Of a stretch of DNA of 10,907 nucleotides, positions 6,275 through 10,907 are shown in pieces. Position 1 is the stretch's first letter, and every line of letters starts with the position of its first letter. Where the stretch lies: NCBI GenBank assembly GCA_024654145.1, contig JANLIM010000029.1, positions 1 to 10,907 on the forward strand. The letters are read 5' to 3'. Both the position numbers and the translations under genes were made by a program. The notes beneath the pieces were generated by a model that made no database searches, was not told the DNA's origin, and saw only the letters and a list, made by a program, of their open reading frames with translations. The DNA is from Candidatus Zambryskiibacteriota bacterium. Its GTDB lineage: Bacteria > Patescibacteriota > Minisyncoccia > Phycocordibacterales > Zambryskibacteraceae.

Positions 6275-6892
6275 ATGCCTAGAGCCCCGCGCATCGATCT
6301 TGGTAACTACGTTTATCATGTCATCAATCGCTCAAATGGTCGTAGTAAGATCTTTCATAATGATGCAGATTATCAAGACTTTGAGTATTTACTGAATGAA
6401 ATAAAGGAAGAATACGACATGCGCATATTAGCTTATGTAATCATGCCAAACCATTGGCACTTACTCTTATACCCGCGAAATAGTGGCGATCTTTCTAAAG
6501 CTTTGCAGTGGTTGAGCACAAGCCATGCAGTACGGCATCATACTCGCAAAGGGACTATAGGAGGTGGACATTTGTATCAAGGGAGGTATAAATCGTTTCT
6601 TGTGGAGAAAGACTCACATTTTCTGGCTGTACTGAAATATATTGAACGCAATCCTGCAAGGGCTAAACTTTGTAAAAGAGTAGAGGATTGGAAATGGGGA
6701 AGTGCCTATCGAAGAGCAAAAGGAGCACCCGGTTCAATGCTTCTGGCAGAGTCTCCTATTGATCTGCCCAGGGACTATAAAAAGTGGATTAATCAACCAG
6801 AATTAGCAGAACAACTAAAAGATGTTAGAGAGTCTGTTAACAAAGGTATGTCATTCGGCAATGTAATTGTGTCAAAGAATATTATACAATAA
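6275..6892 (+). CDS. REP-associated tyrosine transposase (RAYT 2)
   Basis: A 205-residue protein starting MPRAPRIDLGNYVYHVINRSN, the usual N-terminus of this family. It carries the metal-binding HUH-type motif IMPNHWHLLLYP (H60, H62), GHLYQGRYKSF, and KYIERNPARA with Tyr122 aligned to the catalytic Tyr of TnpA-REP. All key residues are present, so it may be active. It belongs to the HWH branch and is only distantly similar to RAYT 1 (HFH), and it has a different palindrome: GGGGTCAGACCCC on both sides, 33 nt before the ATG and 15 nt after the stop. The known role of such proteins is single-strand nicking and joining of their REP elements; they are mostly single-copy and vertically kept. The start at ATG 6275 is set by the conserved N-terminus and by TATAAT just upstream. 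Confidence 0.92.
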   Translation: MPRAPRIDLGNYVYHVINRSNGRSKIFHNDADYQDFEYLLNEIKEEYDMRILAYVIMPNHWHLLLYPRNSGDLSKALQWLSTSHAVRHHTRKGTIGGGHLYQGRYKSFLVEKDSHFLAVLKYIERNPARAKLCKRVEDWKWGSAYRRAKGAPGSMLLAESPIDLPRDYKKWINQPELAEQLKDVRESVNKGMSFGNVIVSKNIIQ

Positions 6893-6907
6893 ATATTTAA
6901 TTAATTA

Positions 6908-6951
6908 GGGGTCAGACCCCAAACCAGACCCTAAAAAGACAAAAAGATAGG
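6908..6951. repeat. REP-like elements downstream of RAYT 2
   Basis: GGGGTCAGACCCC (6908-6920), identical to 6229-6241, is followed by a degenerate half-copy CCAGACCCT and by CAAAAAGATAGG, which matches the upstream CAAAAAGATGGG. The composite forms the right boundary of the RAYT 2 element. Confidence 0.7.
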
Positions 6952-6991
6952 ATTGATCTTGTTGATTGAGGGAGGGAGTCTTTGCTCATAT

Positions 6992-7086
6992 AAATCAAAA
7001 ACGGCGCGGGGGATGAGTTGGGTTGGGACCCAATTCATCTCCGCGCCGTTTGCTTTTGCGGGCTTTCACAGCCCGAGAATGCTGCC
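6992..7086. repeat. Duplicated 3' module, copy 1 (gene tail plus hairpin)
   Basis: About 95 nt nearly identical to 7422-7518. It comprises AAATCAAAAACGG, a long hairpin, a variable T/C-rich stretch (copy 2 is 2 nt longer), then CTTTCACAGCCCGAGAATGCTGCC. The last part encodes, on the minus strand, the C-terminus GSILGL and the stop TGA of the 102-residue protein. Confidence 0.9.
7000..7050 (-). terminator. Strong hairpin terminator of the 102-residue gene
   Basis: AACGGCGCGG ... CCGCGCCGTT with inner arms ATGAGTTGGGT / ACCCAATTCAT and a small TGGG loop gives a stem of over 20 bp with one asymmetric mismatch. Read on the minus strand it is followed by TTTTTGATTT, a U-rich tail, and it starts 15 nt after the stop at 7066. 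It could also work on the + strand (tail TTTGCTTTTG). Confidence 0.75.
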
Positions 7087-7374
7087 CTTAGTCGGAACGC
7101 TTCTCTTGGACGCGACAGTCCGGCTCTTGAAGTGTCTGAACCAGGCCATGCAGGTCCAGCAATTGTCACGGACCACATGATCCATCGCCTCGTCGAGAGT
7201 TGGAAAATCTGGTTCGTTGTTTGGGAAGTGCTCAAGATACGCTTGAAGCACAATGTTTTCGTAACCGACAGATTCCTTGAGCCTTGCACGTTTTTTGGCT
7301 CCTTGGAAGAGAACATAGAGAGAAATTACGAGTCCGAGCGAAGCTGACAGAAATCCCCATTGTTCCAAGGTCAT
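7066..7374 (-). CDS. Small single-pass membrane protein, 102 residues, GSILGL tail
   Basis: ATG 7374 is chosen over the longer frame (ATG 7428) because a strong SD, GGAGGG (7378-7383), sits 3 nt upstream and the -35/-10 promoter (7391-7419) lies inside the longer version. Residues 1-10 are short and polar (MTLEQWGFLS), followed by a membrane span (ASLGLVISLYVLFQ), a basic cluster GAKKRARLK (cytoplasmic side by the positive-inside rule), and a soluble region with YENIVLQAYLEHFP, DEAMDHVV and DNCWTCMAWFRHF, containing a CxxC pair. It ends KGSILGL, the same hexapeptide as the 44-residue protein upstream. It has its own promoter and terminator. No known family is recognised; the CWTC could bind metal or be a redox pair. 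Confidence 0.75.
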   Translation of the reverse strand: MTLEQWGFLSASLGLVISLYVLFQGAKKRARLKESVGYENIVLQAYLEHFPNNEPDFPTLDEAMDHVVRDNCWTCMAWFRHFKSRTVASKRSVPTKGSILGL

Positions 7375-7390
7375 AGACCCTCCTGCATCC

Positions 7391-7419
7391 ACCATACTCA
7401 GCCATAATATGAGTGTCAA
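7391..7419 (-). promoter_or_regulatory. Promoter of the 102-residue gene: TTGACA-17-TATGGT
   Basis: On the minus strand a perfect -35 TTGACA (7414-7419), a 17-nt spacer and TATGGT (7391-7396) place transcription start at about 7384, 10 nt before the ATG and just ahead of the SD. The first 14 nt, TTGACACTCATATT, are identical to the promoter at 9857 before the 23S gene. Confidence 0.7.
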
Positions 7420-7421
7420 TG

Positions 7422-7518
7422 AAATCAAAAACGGCGCGGGGGATGAATTGGGTTGGGACCCAGTTCATCTCCGCGCCGTTTACTTTTACTTGAGCTTTCA
7501 CAGCCCGAGAATGCTGCC
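7422..7518. repeat. Duplicated 3' module, copy 2
   Basis: A second copy of the 6992-7086 module, at an offset of 430 nt. It holds the last residues GSILGL and stop of the 44-residue gene (minus strand) and the hairpin behind it. Differences from copy 1 are few: two transitions in the hairpin, and a 2-nt length change plus several substitutions between hairpin and stop codon. Confidence 0.9.
7430..7480 (-). terminator. Strong hairpin terminator of the 44-residue gene
   Basis: The same hairpin as 7000-7050, with inner arms ATGAATTGGGT / ACCCAGTTCAT. On the minus strand it is followed by TTTTTGATTT. It lies 17 nt after the stop at 7498 and 10 nt before the -35 of the next gene, so each unit appears transcriptionally closed. 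Confidence 0.75.
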
Positions 7519-7632
7519 TGCACTTGACGCGCTTTTCTCGGCAGCAGCCTTCCTGCGCCGTTGCCACACGGCGATGCCCATGACCGCCAGGAACAGAAGT
7601 TGCGCGAGATAGAAGCTTTGCATCTCACCCAT
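7498..7632 (-). CDS. Mini membrane protein, 44 residues, GSILGL tail
   Basis: ATG 7632 with SD GGAGG (7638-7642, 5-nt gap); the frame ends TGA at 7498. It consists of MGEMQSFY, a membrane span (LAQLLFLAVMGIAVW), the basic stop-transfer cluster QRRRK, then AAAEKSASSAGSILGL. Its N-out/C-in design is the same as both neighbours, and the last six residues are identical to those of the 102-residue protein. It starts 25 nt after the stop of the 90-residue zinc-ribbon gene, so those two are probably co-transcribed, and a strong hairpin follows. A longer open frame overlapping here in another phase has no matching SD. The function is unknown. The SD, the topology and the shared tail make it a convincing gene. 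Confidence 0.75.
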   Translation of the reverse strand: MGEMQSFYLAQLLFLAVMGIAVWQRRRKAAAEKSASSAGSILGL

Positions 7633-7657
7633 GTATGCCTCCACTGCTAGGACTTGC

Positions 7658-7930
7658 TTAGCTCATTAGCCCGGCGCTTTGGAATTGCTGCTGCGTGGCC
7701 TCTCCGAAGGAGATACCGCACTTTCCGTTTCCGCATACCCAGTCGAAGCCGGTGATGTGCTCATCACCGAGATAGTCTGGATCTGTGCGAGCTTCTAGGA
7801 CTCTGCGGCGGTAGCCGCAGTTCGGGCACTGGGGTTTCTCGCGCCATTTGTGAATCAGCCCTATGCCGGTGAACGCAACCACGAATGTGATGAAAAGTGC
7901 CCATTCCATCCACAACGGGACTTCTGCCAT
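7658..7930 (-). CDS. Small membrane protein with cytoplasmic zinc ribbon, 90 residues
   Basis: ATG 7930 has the best SD in the window, AAGGAGG (7935-7941), 4 nt upstream. The N-terminus MAEVPLWMEW is followed by one membrane span (ALFITFVVAFTGIGLI), HKWREK, and a cytoplasmic domain with CPNCGYRRR and VCGNGKCGISF, two Cys pairs (CxxC and CxxxxC) typical of a zinc ribbon. It ends QSAGLMS. The span and following basic residues match the layout of the 44- and 102-residue proteins just downstream. It is probably the first gene of a two-gene unit. On the minus strand TTGACT (8040-8045) with a weak -10 could be its promoter. No specific family is recognised; zinc ribbons of this kind often bind protein or nucleic acid partners. 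Confidence 0.8.
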   Translation of the reverse strand: MAEVPLWMEWALFITFVVAFTGIGLIHKWREKPQCPNCGYRRRVLEARTDPDYLGDEHITGFDWVCGNGKCGISFGEATQQQFQSAGLMS

Positions 7931-8111
7931 GGCTCCTCCTTGTTAGCGCTTGCTTTGGTTTACCCATCCGAGGGGTATACCTAGGTCATTCTTCTTCGGC
8001 TACATTTCTACAATTAACATTACTAGTACATCTTGTAGCAGTCAAACTTGTATGGAGCACTTTTTTCTGTATAGGTGTAATCTTAAGATAGGGAAGTACA
8101 GGAGGGATTCT
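7931..8111. other. Divergent intergenic region with a 5'-UTR hairpin
   Basis: This 181-nt spacer lies between the zinc-ribbon gene (minus) and the frameshifted mini gene (plus). On the minus strand GGTATACCC (7973-7981) pairs with GGGTAAACC (7957-7965) around a 7-nt loop, about 16 nt before the SD; it could modulate translation. On the plus strand TTGTAT (8048-8053), 16 nt, TATAGG (8070-8075) is a modest promoter candidate. No gene is seen inside. Confidence 0.4.
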
Positions 8112-8245
8112 ATGAAGGCTTGCGAAATTTGCGGTCCATAAAAGAGTTCCGAGACTGGCTTACTTGCGCAAGTGGGTGGGATACCAAACCTTTGAGTAAA
8201 CTTCGAAAGGAGTTGGAGAAGTTTGATAAAAGCCCCGGTCACTAG
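8112..8245 (+). pseudogene. Frameshifted small gene (Cys pair plus basic helix)
   Basis: ATG 8112 has a strong SD, GGAGGG (8101-8106), 5 nt upstream, but frame 0 gives only MKACEICGP before TAA 8139. The -1 frame continues at 8138 as IKEFRDWLTCASGWDTKPLS then KLRKELEKFDKSPGH, stopping at TAG 8243. The fused product (about 44 residues) would look like a small soluble protein with CEIC near the start and a charged helix at the end. A clean rho-independent terminator overlaps the stop. So a promoter candidate, SD and terminator all fit a gene, and one missing base near 8138 breaks it. Alternatives: a sequencing or assembly error, programmed -1 shifting (no classic slippery heptamer is present), or a real 9-residue peptide. 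Confidence 0.5.
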
Positions 8246-8257
8246 GACGGGGCTTTT
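8228..8257. terminator. Bidirectional rho-independent terminator
   Basis: AAAAGCCCCG / CGGGGCTTTT around a 10-nt loop. On the + strand it ends the mini gene at 8112-8245. On the minus strand (tail TTTTAT) it lies 38 nt past the stop of the sortase gene and could end that transcript. Confidence 0.85.
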
Positions 8258-8294
8258 CGCACCTCTAATTTTATTTATAGTGAGCCTGTCGAAT

Positions 8295-8915
8295 CTATTC
8301 CACCAGTTGAGTGAATATCACGAGGCGTTTGTCGTTGGTTTTGGCTGCAGGGACCCAGTCGCCAGCGCAGGTGATGAGGTTTAGATACGTACCGTCTTGA
8401 GTGTTAAATATGCGCTCGAGAGGCGAGTTGTCGTAGGGGTAGATTTGTTCGTCTATGACTTTGAAATGAAGGCGCTCGCCGTCTTCACGCACTACGTAGA
8501 CATCGTCTCCTATTTCAAGATCCTCGAGATGTTTGAAGACACCATCTAATGAGATTGCATTGTCCTCGTGACCGGACATGACAGAGCTACCTTTGAAGCC
8601 TGGCACTGAGCCGTATTTGTACCAGCTCACATCTGTGAAGTTGTCCGGAGCTGCCATGTTGCCTGTGTCTGTGATACCTAGGCGTTGGACATGCGCGTCT
8701 ATATTGAGCTTGGGTATAAGTAGGCGTGAAGGAAGTTGCTCCTGAGTAACTTCTCCGCTCTGTGTGCCTAGGACTTTGCCTGTAGTTTCCTCTATATAGA
8801 TTCCTGTGTCTGCCACTTCGTCGTTATCGAAGCGAGTCATGCCACGCCAGACTGCGAAGAGGGCAATGAGGATAGCTAGGGCTATAAGAACTTTTGCTGT
8901 TAAATTGATTTTCAT
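8295..8915 (-). CDS. Class F sortase
   Basis: A 206-residue transpeptidase that cleaves a sorting signal and joins surface proteins to a nucleophile on the cell envelope. N-terminal membrane anchor at about 7-25 (KVLIALAILIALFAVW), a linker with VLGT (48-51), then the sortase barrel starting SRLLIPKLNIDAHV. The catalytic residues are present: His116 in MSGHED, Cys183 in LITCAGDW, Arg197 in DKRLVIF. The WYKYGSVPGFKGSSVMSGH block is typical of class F. Length is normal for the class. The gene lies about 100 nt downstream of an MPVTG surface protein on the same strand, its likely substrate. There is no SD at ATG 8915. A minus-strand TATAAT at 8977-8982 and a GNRA-capped hairpin at 8929-8960 precede it. 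Confidence 0.93.
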   Translation of the reverse strand: MKINLTAKVLIALAILIALFAVWRGMTRFDNDEVADTGIYIEETTGKVLGTQSGEVTQEQLPSRLLIPKLNIDAHVQRLGITDTGNMAAPDNFTDVSWYKYGSVPGFKGSSVMSGHEDNAISLDGVFKHLEDLEIGDDVYVVREDGERLHFKVIDEQIYPYDNSPLERIFNTQDGTYLNLITCAGDWVPAAKTNDKRLVIFTQLVE

Positions 8916-8928
8916 AAGAGTTTTATGT

Positions 8929-8960
8929 CAGAGCGGATGTTCTTACGAACATCCGCTCTG
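8929..8960 (-). terminator. 14-bp hairpin with GTAA tetraloop between the surface protein and sortase
   Basis: CAGAGCGGATGTTC and its exact complement surround a 4-nt loop, which on the minus strand is GTAA, a stable GNRA loop. No U-run follows on the minus strand (ACATAAAACTC). It is therefore a weak terminator of the 9017-9697 gene, a processing or stability element, or a structured 5' leader of the sortase mRNA. Confidence 0.45.
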
Positions 8961-8976
8961 CGCTCGCTTGCCTATT

Positions 8977-8982
8977 ATTATA
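8977..8982 (-). promoter_or_regulatory. Possible -10 box of the sortase gene
   Basis: Minus-strand TATAAT within a small inverted repeat (GCCTAT / ATAGGC, 8970-8985). It would give a leader of about 55 nt containing the 8929-8960 hairpin. No clear -35 is visible. Confidence 0.3.
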
Positions 8983-9016
8983 GGCTATGCGATGCGTAAA
9001 CCATAAGTGTTTGGAA

Positions 9017-9697
9017 TTAGCTTGTCTTCCTTGCGCTGATGGATGTGAATGCGAGTCCAGCAATCAGAAGGGATGCTGCGAGCATCGCGATGTTTTGAGT
9101 AGCTTCACCACCAGTAACTGGCATGCCAGGTGTAACTGGAGGAACAACAACTGGGGGAACTATGACTGAGCCGCGGATAGTAACCAAGGCTGGAAGGCCT
9201 GTGGACGCACCAGTGGCTACGACGTTGTTGGTGTTCATGTTGACTGTGAATGTACCACCAGCTACGAGATCTGCACTGACATCACAACGAAGAGCTACAG
9301 TAGTCAATGTGTTTGCTGACAAGATCATTGCTGAGTCAAAGGTAATGTTGTTGATACCACTTACCATTGCTGTAGTAGCTGAAGAGTTGAGTGCGGTGTT
9401 AGGTGCTGCTTCGTTGTAGGCGCGGCAGTTTGTAAGTGTTGATGCACTTGCACCATTGCCGACAATCAGGTTGAACGGAAGGCTGGAAAGTCTGATAGCT
9501 TCAGATGAGCCAGTAGTGTCCAAAAGAAGGCGGGCAACAGTAGCGTTTGTTGTGTTGGCGACGAGAGGGTTAGTCAAGCCGTTGGTTCCGAACTGGAGCG
9601 CAAGACGAGGTGATGCAGTCTGCGCACTAGCTGAACCGAATGTTCCCAGGGCGAGCACTGCTGCCACAGGGAAGACGATGAATTTGTTTAACTTCAT
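9017..9697 (-). CDS. Sortase-anchored surface protein (MPVTG sorting signal)
   Basis: A 226-residue protein: signal peptide 1-26 (FIVFPVAAVLALGTFGSASAQ region); Thr/Asn/Ser/Ala-rich beta domain at about 30-176 with LQFGTNGLTNPL, a single pair of cysteines (Cys91, Cys138) that could form a disulfide outside the cell; Pro/Val spacer (VIVPPVVVPPVTPG); the sorting signal MPVTG at 192-196, an LPxTG variant; a membrane span (NIAMLAASLLIAGLAF); and a basic end ARKTS. This is the textbook substrate layout, and the class F sortase gene follows directly. There is no SD before ATG 9697. On the minus strand TATTAT (9703-9708) and TATAAC (9710-9715) sit 5 and 12 nt upstream, so a very short or absent leader is likely. 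The biological role of the exposed domain is unknown. High Thr/Asn content suggests a structural or adhesive surface layer protein. Confidence 0.85.
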   Translation of the reverse strand: MKLNKFIVFPVAAVLALGTFGSASAQTASPRLALQFGTNGLTNPLVANTTNATVARLLLDTTGSSEAIRLSSLPFNLIVGNGASASTLTNCRAYNEAAPNTALNSSATTAMVSGINNITFDSAMILSANTLTTVALRCDVSADLVAGGTFTVNMNTNNVVATGASTGLPALVTIRGSVIVPPVVVPPVTPGMPVTGGEATQNIAMLAASLLIAGLAFTSISARKTS

Positions 9698-9856
9698 ATT
9701 TGATAATAGGTTATAGAGTTTTTAGTAATTAATTACAGAGTTCTCTAAATGGTTTTTTACTCCACTACTCTGTTCTAGCTATAACGGGTCTGAGGTAAGA
9801 TTCTTACTGGCTTTAGAGCCAACTTCAGCCGTATTTTAAAGATGGGTTAGTTGGGT
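9698..9856. other. AT-rich spacer between surface protein and rRNA region
   Basis: No gene-like frame, tRNA or 16S signature is found. It contains the start-proximal elements of the minus gene (9703-9715) and a small GGCT-TTAG-AGCC hairpin near 9811-9822; nothing else is recognisable. Confidence 0.5.
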
Positions 9857-9885
9857 TTGACACTCATATTGATAGGGTATAGAAT
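9857..9885 (+). promoter_or_regulatory. Strong promoter TTGACA-17-TAGAAT upstream of 23S
   Basis: Perfect -35 TTGACA (9857-9862), 17-nt spacer and TAGAAT (9880-9885, one mismatch) predict a start near 9892. It is the best sigma-70-type promoter in the window and points toward the 23S gene. Confidence 0.75.
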
Positions 9886-9891
9886 GGCTTT

Positions 9892-9998
9892 TACCTAGAT
9901 GTTAAGAAACCTTAATTTTTTGAAGCGAATTAGACGGCCTTAAAGCTGTCTATTGAGGTCTTAAAAGGCCCCGCTTCGAAAGAAGCGGGGCCTTTGCA
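9892..9998 (+). ncRNA. Short terminated transcript: small RNA or attenuated rRNA leader
   Basis: From the predicted start to the terminator is about 105 nt. It contains an internal stem AGACGGC / GCTGTCT (loop CTTAAA) and a possible 14-codon frame from ATG 9899 (MLRNLNFLKRIRRP). No known RNA family is recognised. It may be an independent small RNA, or the leader of the 23S transcript with a regulated terminator. Confidence 0.4.
9964..9995 (+). terminator. Rho-independent terminator with GAAA tetraloop
   Basis: AAAGGCCCCGCTTC / GAAGCGGGGCCTTT, a 14-bp perfect stem closed by GAAA. The T-run on the + strand is short (TTTGC); on the minus strand it continues TTTTAA. It lies between the only strong promoter and the 23S gene. 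Confidence 0.8.
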
Positions 9999-10277
9999 TC
10001 TACGGTGTCCCTCGAAGCTTTAGCGAAGTGGGAGAGTTCGTTGTCAAATTAATACCGTCGCGGACTTTAGACCAAGTGGGTCTTTTCGGGTTCGTAGGCG
10101 GAAACAAGCGCCCGGCACTCTGTATTGTATGAGTGTCGGGTTTAGAAGCTAAATGAAGTTGATTTCATTTAGCAGGACAGAGCAGAGTCTGTTCACCCTG
10201 GACGGGGTGAACAGAAACTCAAAAAACTGGATTGATTCGCTCCTTGCGATTTGATTCAGGGTGGTTTGTAAGTTTCC
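9999..10277 (+). other. Structured 5' leader of pre-23S rRNA
   Basis: There is no gene in this 279-nt stretch. It carries a run of stem-loops: CCCGGCACTC / GAGTGTCGGG (10111-10140), GCTAAATGAA / TTCATTTAGC (10148-10173), CTGTTCACCC / GGGTGAACAG (10189-10214), and an imperfect 14-bp stem CTGGATTGATTCGC / GCGATTTGATTCAG (10227-10259). AGTTTCC / GGAAACT (10271-10289) then straddles the mature 5' end. These are probably processing or folding elements. TTGTCA at 10041 is a possible but weak -35. Confidence 0.55.

Positions 10278-10907
<630 letters not shown>

Noticed and set aside
7018..7347. 109-residue frame on the + strand across the micro-gene array
   Set aside because: It runs antisense through the hairpin and the 102-residue gene, has no SD, and its similarity to a second + frame at 7409-7612 is explained by the duplicated 3' module.
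7000..7480. Integron attC sites behind the small genes
   Set aside because: The layout (small ORF followed by a long imperfect palindrome) resembles cassettes, but the outer ends do not fit the RYYYAAC / GTTRRRY cores and no integrase is in the window.
7232..7567. 111-residue minus frame
   Set aside because: It crosses a terminator, a promoter and part of two better supported genes in the wrong phase.
7425..7628. 67-residue minus frame overlapping the 44-residue gene
   Set aside because: It reads through the terminator hairpin and lacks an SD, while the 44-residue frame has GGAGG at the right distance and a membrane-protein composition.
7950..8141. 63-residue + frame
   Set aside because: It spans the divergent promoter region, has no SD and a composition unlike protein; the SD-supported ATG at 8112 is in another phase.
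9123..9716. Plus-strand frames opposite the MPVTG protein
   Set aside because: They are complements of a Thr/Ala-rich coding region; the minus frame has a signal peptide and sorting signal.
9996..10277. tRNA gene in the 23S leader
   Set aside because: No cloverleaf with a T-loop TTCGA and matching acceptor ends could be built; the stems are independent hairpins.

Overview
The window reads as a piece of a Candidatus Patescibacteria (CPR / Paceibacteria, 'Parcubacteria'-like) chromosome. The basis is the gene mix: a class F sortase next to an MPVTG surface protein, a ComEA-type helix-hairpin-helix protein fused to PKD-like domains, a giant beta-helix/LCAT-type secreted hydrolase, REP-associated tyrosine transposases (RAYTs) and a 23S rRNA gene with no 16S or tRNA beside it. 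The assignment is inferred from gene content only.

Layout. Bases 1-231 hold the C-terminal end of a membrane-anchored protein. Bases 273-1026 hold RAYT 1, accompanied by three copies of a palindrome, two of them inside its own reading frame. Bases 1034-6129 look like a surface-protein block on the + strand: a 33-residue membrane peptide, the ComEA-HhH/PKD protein, a 1223-residue secreted protein with an Ig-like domain, two beta-helix modules and an LCAT/PGAP1-like alpha/beta hydrolase, then two more mini membrane peptides and a long palindrome. Bases 6199-6920 hold RAYT 2, bracketed by GGGGTCAGACCCC palindromes.

Bases 6992-7930 on the minus strand form a compact GC-richer array of three tiny single-pass membrane proteins with strong Shine-Dalgarno sites. 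Two of them end in the same hexapeptide, GSILGL, followed by the same roughly 50-nt hairpin. Facing them on the + strand is a small frameshifted gene with its own SD and terminator (8112-8257). The class F sortase and its probable MPVTG substrate follow on the minus strand (8295-9697). The last part (9857-10907) is a strong promoter, a short terminated RNA or leader, a chain of hairpins and the first ~630 nt of 23S rRNA.

How the parts may work together (inference). The 1034-6129 block could place a DNA-binding protein and a lipid-acting hydrolase on the cell surface, which would suit a host-dependent cell that scavenges nucleic acids and lipids. The sortase anchors wall or surface proteins such as its neighbour. 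The short motif VLG occurs in three of the exported or membrane proteins. Several first genes have TATAAT 6-9 nt before the start codon and no SD, which suggests leaderless mRNAs. The micro-gene array and the operon-internal gene at 2251 use SD sites instead.
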